Below, one piece after another: positions 1 through 8,871 of a stretch of DNA of 64,000 nt. This stretch comes from Actinoallomurus vinaceus. GTDB lineage: Bacteria; Actinomycetota; Actinomycetes; Streptosporangiales; Streptosporangiaceae. The stretch is taken from assembly GCF_039542055.1 (NCBI RefSeq), contig NZ_BAABHK010000012.1, forward strand, positions 186,001 through 250,000, read 5' to 3'. Positions within the stretch are counted from its first letter, which is position 1. Each line of letters starts with the position of its first letter. The notes under the pieces are model-generated. The model was not told where the DNA came from and made no database searches. It worked only from the letters and a program-made list of their open reading frames with translations. The position numbers were made by a program, and so were the translations under genes.

Positions 1-493
1 GTTCGCGCCGCAGAGCGCGATGGGCGGCAACTTCATGAACACGCCGTGGGACGACGTCGCCACCGCGGTGCAGATCTCGACCTACTCGCTGAAGTCCCTC
101 ACGGCCGCCTGCCTGCCCCTGATGAAGAACGGCGGCTCGGTCGTGGGCCTGGACTTCGACAACGCCACGCAGGCCTGGCCGGTCTACGACTGGATGGGCG
201 TGGCCAAGGCCGGCCTGGAGTCCACCGCCCGCTACCTCGCCAAGTACCTCGGCCCCGACGGCGTGCGCGTCAACCTCGTGGCCGCCGGTCCGCTCAAGAC
301 GATGGCGGCCAAGAGCATCCCGGGCTTCGAGGAGTTCACGAACGTCTGGCCGGAGAAGGCCCCGCTGGGCTGGGACGTCGCCGACCCGGAGCCGACCGCC
401 AAGGCCTGCGTGGCGCTGCTGTCCGACTGGTTCCCCGCGACGACGGGCGAGATCGTCCACGTCGACGGCGGCGTCCACGCCGTCGGCGGCTGA
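1..493 (+). CDS. fabI: Enoyl-[acyl-carrier-protein] reductase FabI/InhA, 3' part (5' end outside window)
   Basis: The reading frame is open from the window edge (frame of base 2), so this is the C-terminal part of a short-chain dehydrogenase. FabI/InhA reduces the enoyl-ACP double bond with NADH in type II fatty acid synthesis in the cytoplasm. The motif FAPQSAMGGNF, the catalytic Y-x6-K (YDWMGVAK) and the C-terminal HVDGGVHAVGG are those of the actinobacterial InhA/FabI family. The nucleotide-binding half lies upstream of the window. In actinomycetes fabG usually precedes this gene; that cannot be checked here. Confidence 0.93.
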   Translation, partial: FAPQSAMGGNFMNTPWDDVATAVQISTYSLKSLTAACLPLMKNGGSVVGLDFDNATQAWPVYDWMGVAKAGLESTARYLAKYLGPDGVRVNLVAAGPLKTMAAKSIPGFEEFTNVWPEKAPLGWDVADPEPTAKACVALLSDWFPATTGEIVHVDGGVHAVGG

Positions 494-556
494 CCCGGCC
501 TCGATCGTACGGACCGCCGCGAGGGGCCGTCCACGCCCCGCGCGGACGGCCCTCGG

Positions 557-638
557 CGGCGGACCATCTGTCAGCGTCGTCCCCGGGCGGCGGACCGTCT
601 GTCAGCGCCGCTTCTGGTCGGCGGACCGTCCGTCAGCG
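557..638. repeat. Three tandem copies of a 31-bp period
   Basis: A 20-bp core, CGGCGGACCRTCYGTCAGCG, occurs at 557-576, 588-607 and 619-638 with exactly 31-bp spacing. The 11-bp linkers differ. The third copy runs over the stop codon of the hydrolase remnant (633-635). The period is not a multiple of three and no reading frame explains it. Confidence 0.8.
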
Positions 639-1526
639 GTCGTCCGCCAGACCGTGTCCGCCGGCGGTGTTCTCGTCGAGCCAGTCGAACATGTACCGGT
701 GCATCGTGGCGCGCCCGCCGTAGCTGCAGTGCTCGCCGAGCCCCTCGGACTCGGCGAGAGGGACGATGGTGCTCGGGCCGGTGAGGGCCTGGTGCAGCCG
801 CAGAGGCTCGCCCTTGAAGGCGAAGTCGTTGTCCGGGTCGAAGATCAGCGCCGGAGTGGTGATCTGGTGGGCGATCCCCTCCAGCGTGTACGCGCGGGAC
901 CGGCGCACGTAGTCGGGGAACGAGTCGGCGCCGAAGGTCCACTTTCCGTTGCGCAGGGCCCAGCGCAGCGCGGTGTTGTGGGGCATCGCCGCCGAGAGCG
1001 CCTGCTCCACCTGCTCGTCCCGGCCCTCCAGCACCCACTGGAGCAGCGACGGCGGGACCATCCGGGTGGAGGAGTCGAAGTAGCTGTACAGGCCGTCGTC
1101 CAGGACCAGCGCGGCGGCCCGGTGCTCGTAGGCGGCCGCGCGGGCGACCAGGAAGCCGCCGAGGCTGTAGCCGTGCAGAGCGATGCGGCCCGGGTCGATC
1201 TCCGGACGGGTCAGGGCGTAGTCGATGACCGGGGTGAGCACGGCCTCCCAGCCGGGGCGGAAGAACAGGCGCTGGTCGCGTAGCGCGGCGCCCTGCCCGG
1301 GGCCGTCGTAGGCCAGGCAGTTGTAGCCGCGGCGCAGCGCCGCGGCGGCGACGGCGAAGTACGCCTCCTCCAGGATGGAGTCGAAGCCGCTGGTGAACAC
1401 CACGGTGGGACGCGGCGTCCCTGAGTCGTCGACCAGGAACAGGTAGCCGGGCAGCGTCGTGTCCTCGTACGGGATCGTGACGGCCTCGACCGGGGTGTCC
1501 AGCAACGCGGCGGCGGTCGCGAACGT
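633..1526 (-). pseudogene. Alpha/beta hydrolase (FrsA / dihydropseudooxynicotine hydrolase-like), N-terminus deleted
   Basis: The C-terminal catalytic domain is intact. It has the nucleophile elbow GYSLGG, an acid in DPDNDF and a late histidine in GLGEHCSYGG. The segment from TPVEAVTIPYEDTTLPGYLF onward matches the family of C-C bond or ester hydrolases with an N-terminal helical cap. That cap, about 80-100 residues in relatives, is missing. Upstream of about 1526 the open frame only continues as antisense of the neighbouring TetR gene, giving an arginine/glycine-rich sequence unlike the family. No good start codon or ribosome binding site is seen at the junction, so the gene is probably dead. 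Confidence 0.75.
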
Positions 1527-2003
1527 GTGGAGGCCGTCGCCCGGCGCGCCGGCTCGGGCAAGGCCGCCATCTACCGGCGCTGGCCGTCCAAGGAGGCGAT
1601 GACCATCGACCTGATCGTCCAGGTCTCGGTCACGGCCGCCGACACCCCCGACACCGGGACGCTGCGCGGCGACGTCCGCGCCTACCTGACCGCCACCGAC
1701 GAGATGCTGCGCCACCCCCTGGTCTCACGGATCCTGCCCGACCTGCTGGCCGCCGGCGCGTACCACCCGAACATCGCCGCCACGCTGCGCGACGAGATCA
1801 GCGAGGGCCGCCGCCGGAAGGTCGGCGACATCCTGCGCCGGGCGGTCGAGCGCGGGGAACTGCCCGCGGACGCCGACCTCGAACTCGGCCTCGACTTCAT
1901 CGCGGGCCCCCTTTACTGGGGCACCGCCATCCGCCAGGCGCCCGCCGACCCGGACCGCCTCGAACGCCTCACCGACAAGATCATTGCCGCCCTGGCCGCC
2001 TGA
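1527..2003 (+). pseudogene. TetR/AcrR-family regulator, N-terminus deleted
   Basis: It begins inside the TetR helix-turn-helix: VEAVARRAG, GKAAIYRRWPSKEAM is the second half of the DNA-binding domain with the recognition helix. About 30 residues, including helix 1, are absent. The ligand-binding domain follows and ends normally (TDKIIAALAA). The first codon is a GTG at the point where homology with the divergent hydrolase starts. A divergent enzyme/TetR pair is a common arrangement, so one deletion probably removed the intergenic promoter and both 5' ends. A truncated protein could be made, but it should not bind DNA normally. Confidence 0.75.
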
Positions 2004-2045
2004 CCGCGGAGATCGAGCACGGGCGACACGGGGCTTGTACGGCGG

Positions 2046-3137
2046 TCAGCCGCAGCCCGCCAGGACGGCGTCGGCGACCTCGCTCACGTGGCGGGCGCCG
2101 TGCGGGCCGGACGGCAGCAGGTCGGTCAGGTAGGCGAAGACCAGGCGCCGCGACGGGTCGGCCCAGGCGATGCAGCAGTTGCTGCCGTTGTGGCCGAACG
2201 CCCGGGGGCTGCTGAGCCGGCCCATCGGCCGGCTCAGGTCGCTTCCCGGGACCGGGCCGCCCAACTGGAAACCGTGTGACCACCGGATCGGCACGCCGAG
2301 GAAGCGGTCGACCTCGCCGTCGCTGGAGGGCCGGGTCGCCTCCTCGACCGTCGCGGGCTGGAGGATCCGTGCGCCGTCCAGCGAGCCGCCGTCCAGGAGC
2401 GCCTGGTAGAAGCGCGCCAGATCGCGCGCGGTCGCGGACACCGCTGCGGAGGGGATGACCGCCTCGCGCGTCGAACGCCGGTTGAACAGCATCGCCGTCG
2501 TCCACCCGGCCACTCCGGCGGAGCGGACCGGAACGTGCCGGGACCACAGCCGGCGGGGGAGTCCCAGGTGGATGTCGGTCAGGCCGAGCGGATCCAGGAA
2601 CGCCTCCTGGAGCAGGGCGCGCACCGGCGTACCGGTGACCCGCTGGACCAGCTCGCCGAGGATCACGCCGTACGTGAGGATGTGGTACGCGGGGACCTGA
2701 CCGGGCGGCCATCGCGGACGGGCCCGCTCGACCTCGCCCACGGCCCGCTCCCAGTGCCGCATGGCCAGCGCGTCGCCGGCCACTCCGCGGGCCACCGGAA
2801 CGCCGGACCGGTGCTGGAGGACCTGCCGCACCGTGACGCCCCCCTTGCCGCGCCGGCCGAACTCCGGCCAGTACGCCGCGACCCGCTCGTCGAGCGCCAG
2901 GGCGCCCCGCTGGGCCAGCAGGTGGACCAGCAGCGCCGTGACCGGCTTCCCGGCCGAGAACAGGCAGAACAGCGCGTCCGGGCGGCAGCCGATCGCGCGG
3001 TCGAGGAGCACCCGCCCCTCACGTAGCACGCACAGCTGCGCGGCGCCGCCGCGCGCGCCGACGAGTTCAAGGGCCCGGGACAGCCCCGCCGGGTCGACGC
3101 CGAGTTCCTCAGGCGCGTGTTCCGCCCAGTCGGTCAA
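2046..3137 (-). CDS. Serine hydrolase / class C beta-lactamase-like esterase
   Basis: A protein of 363 residues of the beta-lactamase/EstB family (Pfam Beta-lactamase). The catalytic S61-x-x-K64 is FSAGK. The second-motif region is PAYHILTYGVILGEL, and a late HGFQLGG replaces the KTG-type motif. There is no signal peptide, so it is probably a cytoplasmic esterase or peptidase rather than a secreted beta-lactamase. The only possible start is TTG at 3137, because an in-frame stop lies just upstream. Substrate unknown. Confidence 0.82.
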   Translation of the reverse strand: MTDWAEHAPEELGVDPAGLSRALELVGARGGAAQLCVLREGRVLLDRAIGCRPDALFCLFSAGKPVTALLVHLLAQRGALALDERVAAYWPEFGRRGKGGVTVRQVLQHRSGVPVARGVAGDALAMRHWERAVGEVERARPRWPPGQVPAYHILTYGVILGELVQRVTGTPVRALLQEAFLDPLGLTDIHLGLPRRLWSRHVPVRSAGVAGWTTAMLFNRRSTREAVIPSAAVSATARDLARFYQALLDGGSLDGARILQPATVEEATRPSSDGEVDRFLGVPIRWSHGFQLGGPVPGSDLSRPMGRLSSPRAFGHNGSNCCIAWADPSRRLVFAYLTDLLPSGPHGARHVSEVADAVLAGCG

Positions 3138-3359
3138 CGGCCCTCACCGTGGGCGTGAGCCGGGCGGGGCGAGGCCGGGCTCGGGGGTGTCCGGTGTCTT
3201 GTTCGTAGTGAGCGGCGTCGAGGCGCGCTCTGGACGCCGCGCAGCCGGGCTGAGATCCACCGGACACTCCCTGAGATGGCGATGCGGAGTCGACGGGCGC
3301 GGGCGACCACCTGGGCGGGGACGACGGTGGGGCTCTCCGGCCACGGCCGAGCGCACGCG

Positions 3360-4076
3360 TCAGCGGGAGCGCGGCCGGCGCAGGCGGCGGTTCAGCACGC
3401 TGAGGTTCAGCGCCGTGACCGCGCCGATCAGCCCGGAGGCGGTCGCCACGAGCAGCGGCGGAACGGACTCGCCCTCGGGGGCGCTGGCGGCCACCAGACG
3501 CGCCGGCTGCTCCTGCCGGACCGGCGAGTCCTGCGGGTACACGAGCGGGTTCTGGGAGGTGATGTCGGGCAGCGCGGGGCCCTGCTGCTGCGGCGCGGCC
3601 ACCTGTGGCGCGGACCCGGTCGTGCCCGCCGCCGGGGGAGCGACCGGCTGATCCACCGAGCCGGATCCCGACCCGCCGCCCGATCCCGAGTGCGACCCGC
3701 CACCCGAACCGGACCCGGAGTGACCGGAGGACGGCCTGGTCTTCGGCGTGGACCTCGGCTTCGGCTTCGGCTTCGGCTTGGTGGATCCGCCTCCGCCCGA
3801 CTTCGGCGGCGACGCCGGCGTACCCGTGCCGCCGCCCAGGACGCTGCAGAGGAGGGGACCGAGCTTGCACTCGCCCGCAGTACGGACCGTGGTGCGCGAG
3901 TCGCTTCGCTCCCGACCGACCTGCCCCGACCAACCGACCCCGACCGACCTCCCGGCCTGCCCCGACCGACCTCCCGCCGACGCCGGGCCGGCGCCGGCCG
4001 TGAAGAACACCACCGCGCCGGCGGACACCGTCGCCGACGCGGCGCCGACGCGCCGCCAGTCTCGCCTTGAGGCCAT
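3360..4076 (-). CDS. Secreted or cell-surface low-complexity protein, function unknown
   Basis: From the ATG at 4076, preceded by AGGGAG, the protein is 238 residues. An N-terminal signal segment (ASATVSAGAVVFFTAGAGPASA) is followed by a Gly/Ser/Lys/Pro-rich region with a (KP)n stretch and repeated SGSG. A proline-rich linker and one hydrophobic segment (VPPLLVATASGLIGAVTAL) with a basic tail (RRLRRPRSR) follow, which is the layout of a protein held in the membrane at its C-terminus. Two cysteines (ECKLGPLLCS) could form a disulfide. No enzymatic domain is visible. An upstream in-frame start at 4112 is possible but has no clear binding site. Confidence 0.6.
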   Translation of the reverse strand: MASRRDWRRVGAASATVSAGAVVFFTAGAGPASAGGRSGQAGRSVGVGWSGQVGRERSDSRTTVRTAGECKLGPLLCSVLGGGTGTPASPPKSGGGGSTKPKPKPKPRSTPKTRPSSGHSGSGSGGGSHSGSGGGSGSGSVDQPVAPPAAGTTGSAPQVAAPQQQGPALPDITSQNPLVYPQDSPVRQEQPARLVAASAPEGESVPPLLVATASGLIGAVTALNLSVLNRRLRRPRSR

Positions 4077-4161
4077 GTCGCTCCCTGAATCGTCTCCCGT
4101 TGTTACTGACAACCGGTCTAACGAGACGAGCGTTACACGGAAACGCGGGAAACGACAGGGG

Positions 4162-5766
4162 TCAAAGGTCGGCCATGTTCTCCCGCAGCAGCGCTGCGAG
4201 GCGGGTGCGGCGGGGCGGTTCGGCGCGATCGCGCACCGCGCGGGCCAGCTCCGGGCCGGCGGCGTGCACCACCGACAGATGCCGCCGCGCCCGGCTGAAC
4301 GCGCCCACCGTCAGCGGCCGGGACAGCGCGCCGCCCGCCTCCCCGGGCAGCACGGCCACGACGGCCGGCCAGCGTGTGCCCTGGGCACGGAGGACGGTCA
4401 CCGCCCAGCCGTGCCGCACCGCCGACGCGGGGACCGTCGCCTTGCCGGACGGGAACGCGACCTCCAGCATGCCCCGGCCAGGGTCCGTGCCGATCACCGA
4501 GCCGAACTCGCCCGCCGCGGCGCCCGGCAGGTCCGTGACGGCGACGACCCGGTCACCGGCGTCGTACGGGCCCGGCCCGGGGTTGAGCCGGTCCTTCAGC
4601 GCCCGGTTGAGCGCGTCGGCGCCCGCCTCCCCGCGGCGCACGGGCGTCACCGCGAGGATCTCCTCGGCCGGGATGCCCAGCGCGCGGGGGATCGAGTCCG
4701 TGACGAGCTGGACCGCGCGGTGCGCCGCCTCACGGGCCTCGGCCGCCGGGACGATGACGACCTCACGGTCCGGGGACTCCACCGGGGCGAGGGTCCCCTC
4801 CCGGGTCGCCGCCGTGAGCCGGCCGATCACGTCCTGCGGCGCGGCGGGCAGCTCCGTCACCGGCACCGTGCCGGAGGCGATGACGTCGGCGAGGACGCGG
4901 CCCGCGCCGGACGGCGACGGCGCCGCCGGGTCGCCGGCGAGCACCAGATGCGTGCCGTCCATGCACGCCTCGACGAGCGCGGCCGCGCGCTCGACGCCGA
5001 GGGTGTCGGCCTCGGCCACGACCACGAGGTCGGCCTCGAGCGGACGGTCCTCCCCGCGGGAGTATCCGCCCGGCCCCGGCTCGAGCAGCAGGTGCAGGGA
5101 CCGGGCTCCGCCGAGCGCCTGCGCGGCCCGGTCCGTCGAGGCGGTGACGATCACGCCGGGAACGTCGCGCAGCCGCCGCAGGACCTCCTCCACGGCCTCC
5201 GGCGCTCCCGCGAGCACGCTGACGCCGCTCTCGCAGACCGCCGCCGGAACGCCGTCGGCGGCGGGCAGCGGGTCGGCCGTGGCGGTGAGCCGCGCCAGGC
5301 CCTCGGCGACCGTCTCCTCCGCGGTGGTGAGGCGGGCCAGGCCGAGCAGCTCGTTCTCGGACGCCTCGTCCATCACCGCCGCGATCTCCCCGGCGGCGAT
5401 GGACGCGCGCAGCGCCTCAACGGCGTCGCCCGGGTCGAACGCCTCCAGGGCCGACAGGACCGCCTTCGCGGCGGTGACCGTGTGGCCGTCGCCCGCGGCC
5501 CGCAGCAGCAGGTGCGCGGCGAGCGCCGCCGCGCGGCGCGGATCGTGCGGCCCGGCCTCCGAGCCGAGGAGCCGGCGGGCGAAGAAGTCAGCCTGCTCGG
5601 GCCGGACGCCGGGGATCTCCAGCAGTCGCCACGGGTCGTCGCGCAGGGTCTGGGCGGCGGCTTCGCCGAGGCGGGCCAGCGCCTCGGGCGCGAGCCGGGC
5701 AGGGACGTCGTTCGCCGCGAAGAGCTCGGTCACCTCGGAGAGAGGGCCGGAGAAGGTCTCAGTCAT
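4162..5766 (-). CDS. RecD2-like helicase homologue with degenerate ATPase motifs
   Basis: A protein of 534 residues colinear with RecD2 helicases. An N-terminal helix-hairpin-helix region (WRLLEIPGVRPEQADFFARRLLG) precedes two helicase cores. The Walker A loop is absent: VSVLAGAPEAVEEVLRRL stands where a GxxGTGKT loop is expected. Walker B reads VVVAEADTL instead of a DEAS-type sequence. Motif III LVLAGDPAAPSPSGAGRVL and motif IV AVTPVRRGEAGADALNRAL are recognisable. The UvrD_C_2 signature is reduced to LRAQGTRWPAVV. It therefore should not hydrolyse ATP as a normal helicase and may be a structural or DNA-binding derivative. The start is ATG with a possible -10 box TAAAGT nine bases upstream. 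Confidence 0.75.
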   Translation of the reverse strand: MTETFSGPLSEVTELFAANDVPARLAPEALARLGEAAAQTLRDDPWRLLEIPGVRPEQADFFARRLLGSEAGPHDPRRAAALAAHLLLRAAGDGHTVTAAKAVLSALEAFDPGDAVEALRASIAAGEIAAVMDEASENELLGLARLTTAEETVAEGLARLTATADPLPAADGVPAAVCESGVSVLAGAPEAVEEVLRRLRDVPGVIVTASTDRAAQALGGARSLHLLLEPGPGGYSRGEDRPLEADLVVVAEADTLGVERAAALVEACMDGTHLVLAGDPAAPSPSGAGRVLADVIASGTVPVTELPAAPQDVIGRLTAATREGTLAPVESPDREVVIVPAAEAREAAHRAVQLVTDSIPRALGIPAEEILAVTPVRRGEAGADALNRALKDRLNPGPGPYDAGDRVVAVTDLPGAAAGEFGSVIGTDPGRGMLEVAFPSGKATVPASAVRHGWAVTVLRAQGTRWPAVVAVLPGEAGGALSRPLTVGAFSRARRHLSVVHAAGPELARAVRDRAEPPRRTRLAALLRENMADL

Positions 5767-5775
5767 CGCTCGCCC

Positions 5776-5781
5776 ACTTTA
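5776..5781 (-). promoter_or_regulatory. Putative -10 box of the RecD2-like gene
   Basis: TAAAGT lies 9 bp before the ATG at 5766, consistent with a very short or absent 5' leader. No -35 box was assigned. Confidence 0.4.
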
Positions 5782-5881
5782 GTGCCGTCGCCCGCCACGA
5801 TGGGTCCGGACGATCCACATGGGGAGGAGGGGAGGGGACCTGGTGGACGACCGGACGCCGGCGTACCTGCCGGGCAGGGCG

Positions 5882-6820
5882 TCACTCGGATGAGACGTCG
5901 TCGAGTGCGTCGCGGATCTCGGCCGGCAGGGTGACCTCCTCGGCCTTGAGGATCGCGGCCAGCTGGGTCGCCGTGCGCGCCCCGACGATCGGGGCGGCCA
6001 CGCCGGGCCGGTCGCGCACCCAGCTCAGCGCGACGGCCAGCGGCGACACGCCCAGCCCCTCGGCGGCCGTGGACACCGACTCGACGATCTGCGCGCCCCG
6101 CTCGCTGAGGTAAGGCTGCACGAACTCGGCGTAGTGCGGGGTCGCCGCCCGGGAATCGGCCGGGATGCCGGTGCGGTACTTGCCGGTGAGCACTCCGCGG
6201 CCGAGCGGCGAGCAGGGCAGCACGCCGACGCCGAGCTCGGCCGCCGCGGGCAGCACGTCGTCCTCGATGTCGCGCCGCAGCAGGGAGTACTCCACCTGCG
6301 TGGAGACGATGGGCGTACGGCCCGGCCAGGCCTTCTGCCAGGTCGCGGCGCGGGCGAGCTCCCACGCGGCGAAGTGCGACACGCCGGTGTAGCGCGCGCG
6401 GCCGGAGGCGACGGCGTCGTCGAGGGCGGACAGCGTCTCCTCGAGCGGGGTACGCGCGTCGTACGCGTGCAGCTGCCAGAGGTCCACATGGTCGACGCCC
6501 AGCCGCTCCAGGGAGGCGTCCAGAGCGCGCAGCAGGTGACGCCGGGAGGCGTCGCGCGTGCCGTCCTCGGTGAGCACGGCCTTCGTGGCGATCACCAGGT
6601 CGTCACGGGCGACGACCTGGCCGATGAGCGCGCCGAGCACGAGCTCGCTCTCGCCGCCGCAGTAGACGTCCGCGGTGTCGACCAGGGTGCCGCCCGCCTC
6701 GACGAAGGCGGCGAGCTGGGCGGCGGCGTCCTCGACCTCGGTGTCTCCGCCCCACGTCATCGTTCCGAGGCCGAAGCGGGAAACGGCCAGGCCGCTCCGG
6801 CCGAGGTGACGCTGTTCCAT
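5882..6820 (-). CDS. Aldo/keto reductase
   Basis: A 312-residue NADPH-dependent oxidoreductase with a TIM-barrel fold. The catalytic tetrad is visible: Asp and Tyr in DTADVY, Lys in ATKAV and His in QLHAYD. The C-terminal cofactor motif region (APIVGARTATQLAAIL) is typical of the AKR11/YajO-like group. It is transcribed alone, convergent with nothing close. The physiological substrate cannot be told from sequence. A possible -10 box TACGCT stands 8 bp before the start. Confidence 0.9.
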   Translation of the reverse strand: MEQRHLGRSGLAVSRFGLGTMTWGGDTEVEDAAAQLAAFVEAGGTLVDTADVYCGGESELVLGALIGQVVARDDLVIATKAVLTEDGTRDASRRHLLRALDASLERLGVDHVDLWQLHAYDARTPLEETLSALDDAVASGRARYTGVSHFAAWELARAATWQKAWPGRTPIVSTQVEYSLLRRDIEDDVLPAAAELGVGVLPCSPLGRGVLTGKYRTGIPADSRAATPHYAEFVQPYLSERGAQIVESVSTAAEGLGVSPLAVALSWVRDRPGVAAPIVGARTATQLAAILKAEEVTLPAEIRDALDDVSSE

Positions 6821-6828
6821 GCCTGCGG

Positions 6829-6834
6829 AGCGTA
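6829..6834 (-). promoter_or_regulatory. Putative -10 box of the aldo/keto reductase gene
   Basis: TACGCT lies 8 bp before the ATG at 6820, which places the transcript start at or next to the start codon. Confidence 0.4.
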
Positions 6835-6970
6835 TCGGCAGTCAGGAGCTTCGTCCGCACTCGGGACACGCCCACCCATGGGACGAGCCGGGGCCGTCGC
6901 GGCACTAGGCTGCCATCGTCATTCGGCGATCCCGCGCCTGCCGGCCGGGTGTTAAGGAGACTCCGGACCC

Positions 6971-7789
6971 GTGAACTTCGTGCAAGCGACCGTGTTGGGC
7001 ATCGTGCAGGGCCTCACCGAGTTCCTGCCGATCTCCAGCTCCGCACATCTTCTGATCGTGCCGCGGCTGCTCGGCTGGAAGGACCCGGGCGCGGCGTTCA
7101 CGGCGGTCATCCAGCTCGGCACGATGCTCGCGGTCCTTCTCTTCTTCTGGCGGGACATCGTGCGCATCATCGGCACGTGGTTCCGCAGCCTCACCGACAA
7201 GGAGCTGCGGGGCCACCTCGACGCGCGGATGGGGTGGTACGTCGGGCTCGGCACGATCCCCGTCTCGGTCGCCGGCCTGGCGTTCAACCACCTGATCGAG
7301 GGCCCGGCCCGCAACCTGTGGATCAACGCGGGCTCGCTCATCGTCATGGGCCTGGTGATGATGATCGCCGAGTGGGCGGGCCGGCAGAAGCTCGAGGTCG
7401 GCGACCTGAACATGCGGGACGGGCTGATCATCGGCGGCTTCCAGTGCCTCGCGCTGATCCCGGGGTCCTCGCGGTCGGGCTCCACCATCACCGGCGGCCT
7501 CTTCCTCGGGTACACGCGCGAGGCCGCGGCGCGCTACTCCTTCCTGCTGTCCATCCCGGCGGTGGTCCTGTCCGGCCTGTTCGAACTGCGCAAGGTGAGC
7601 GAGGGCGGCCTGCCGGTCACCGGCACGGCCGTCGCCACCGTCGTGTCGTTCGTGGTCGGGTACGCCTCGATCGCCTGGCTGCTGAAGTTCCTGGTCCGCC
7701 ACTCGACGCTGGTGTTCACCTACTACCGCGTGGCGCTCGGCGGCGTGCTGATCGGCCTGCTCGCCGCCGGAGCGATCACCGCGAGGTGA
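6971..7789 (+). CDS. uppP: Undecaprenyl-diphosphate phosphatase
   Basis: UppP (BacA) dephosphorylates undecaprenyl pyrophosphate at the membrane so that the lipid carrier of peptidoglycan precursors can be reused; extra copies give bacitracin resistance. The 272-residue protein has the two signature motifs GLTEFLPISSSAHL near the N-terminus and GSSRSGSTITGG in the middle, with about eight hydrophobic segments. The start is GTG with AAGGAGA about 10 bp upstream. The gene runs towards corA, which ends only 8 bp after it on the other strand. Confidence 0.96.
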   Translation: MNFVQATVLGIVQGLTEFLPISSSAHLLIVPRLLGWKDPGAAFTAVIQLGTMLAVLLFFWRDIVRIIGTWFRSLTDKELRGHLDARMGWYVGLGTIPVSVAGLAFNHLIEGPARNLWINAGSLIVMGLVMMIAEWAGRQKLEVGDLNMRDGLIIGGFQCLALIPGSSRSGSTITGGLFLGYTREAAARYSFLLSIPAVVLSGLFELRKVSEGGLPVTGTAVATVVSFVVGYASIAWLLKFLVRHSTLVFTYYRVALGGVLIGLLAAGAITAR

Positions 7790-7796
7790 GGCCGGG

Positions 7797-8768
7797 TCAG
7801 AGCCAGCCGCTCTTGCGGAACCAGCGGTAGAGCCCCACGCAGATCGTCAGGATCAGCAGCAGCGCCCCCGGATAGCCCCACCACTGCTTCAGCTCCGGCA
7901 TGTGCTCGAAGTTCATCCCGTACACGCCGGTCACCATCGTGGGCACCGCCAGGATCGCCGCCCAGGCGGAGATCTTGCGCATGTCCTCGTTCTGCTGCAT
8001 GCCGACCTGGGCCAGGTGCGCGTTCAGCACGTTCGTCAGCAGCTCGCTATGGGAGTCGACCCGCTCGTCGACGCGCAGCAGGTGGTCGAGGACGTCGCGG
8101 AAGTACTCGAGCGTGCCGTCCGGGAGCTGGATCCGGCGCTTGACGATGTCCTGCAGGACCGGGATGAGCGGGTCCTCCGCGCCGCGGAACTCCAGCACCT
8201 CGCGCTTGAGGTCGTAGATCTTCTCGGTCACCGTGATGCGTTCCGGCGAGAAGACCTCGCGCTCCAGCTCGATGATGTCGGTCTCGACCTCGTGCGCGAT
8301 CGCCTCGTACCGGTCGACGACCTCGTCGAGGACCGTGTAGAGGACGGCGCCGGGCCCGTGGCCCATCAGGTCCGGGTCGGCCTCCAGCCGTCGGCGCACC
8401 TCCTTGAGCGGGCTGCCCTGCCCGTGCCGCACCGTGATCACAAAGTCCGCGCCGATGAACAGCATGATCTCGCCGACCTCGATGTCGGAGGTCTCGTCGA
8501 TGTAGCGCAGCGTCTTGATGACGACGAACAGCGTGTCGCCGTAGCGTTCGAGCTTGGGGCGCTGGTGGGCGTTGACGGCGTCCTCGATCGCGAGGGGGTG
8601 CAACTGCAGCTCGCCGGCGACCAGGTCGAACTCCTCGCGGGTCGGCTCGTGCAGGCCGATCCACATGAAGGCGTCGCCGTTCTCGCGGGCGATGTCGAGG
8701 GCGTCGCTGAGGTCGCCGTCGACGCTCTCTCGCTCGCCCTTCCGGTAAATGGCGCAATCCATGATCAT
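7797..8768 (-). CDS. corA: CorA-family magnesium/cobalt transporter
   Basis: A CorA protein of 324 residues: a large soluble N-terminal domain, then two C-terminal membrane helices with the pore motif YGMNF between them and a basic tail (RWFRKSGWL). CorA pentamers carry Mg2+ into the cell, gated by internal Mg2+. I chose the ATG at 8768 (MIMDCAIYRKGER) because relatives begin with this sequence; an upstream in-frame start at 8813 adds residues not seen in the family. A GACAAT box lies 8 bp before this ATG. The gene is divergent from the histidine phosphatase gene. Confidence 0.92.
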   Translation of the reverse strand: MIMDCAIYRKGERESVDGDLSDALDIARENGDAFMWIGLHEPTREEFDLVAGELQLHPLAIEDAVNAHQRPKLERYGDTLFVVIKTLRYIDETSDIEVGEIMLFIGADFVITVRHGQGSPLKEVRRRLEADPDLMGHGPGAVLYTVLDEVVDRYEAIAHEVETDIIELEREVFSPERITVTEKIYDLKREVLEFRGAEDPLIPVLQDIVKRRIQLPDGTLEYFRDVLDHLLRVDERVDSHSELLTNVLNAHLAQVGMQQNEDMRKISAWAAILAVPTMVTGVYGMNFEHMPELKQWWGYPGALLLILTICVGLYRWFRKSGWL

Positions 8769-8858
8769 GGCAACACATTGTCGCGCATCGGGGGTTAACA
8801 AATCGTCCAACACTGCCTACCCAGCGAAACGCGCGGCAAGCGCCGTTCGGACTGCGAC

Positions 8859-8864
8859 TAGAGT
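8859..8864 (+). promoter_or_regulatory. Putative -10 box of the MSMEG_4193-type phosphatase gene
   Basis: TAGAGT lies 7 bp before the GTG at 8872. The spacing predicts a leaderless mRNA and supports this start over the upstream in-frame one at 8749. Confidence 0.5.
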
Positions 8865-8871
8865 TCACCGG

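Noticed and set aside
557..638. CRISPR array
   Set aside because: Only three units with 11-bp linkers, no leader and no cas genes.
3109..5934. Long plus-strand frames across the low-complexity and RecD2-like genes
   Set aside because: Arg/Gly/Ala-rich shadow frames without domains, opposite to better supported minus-strand genes.
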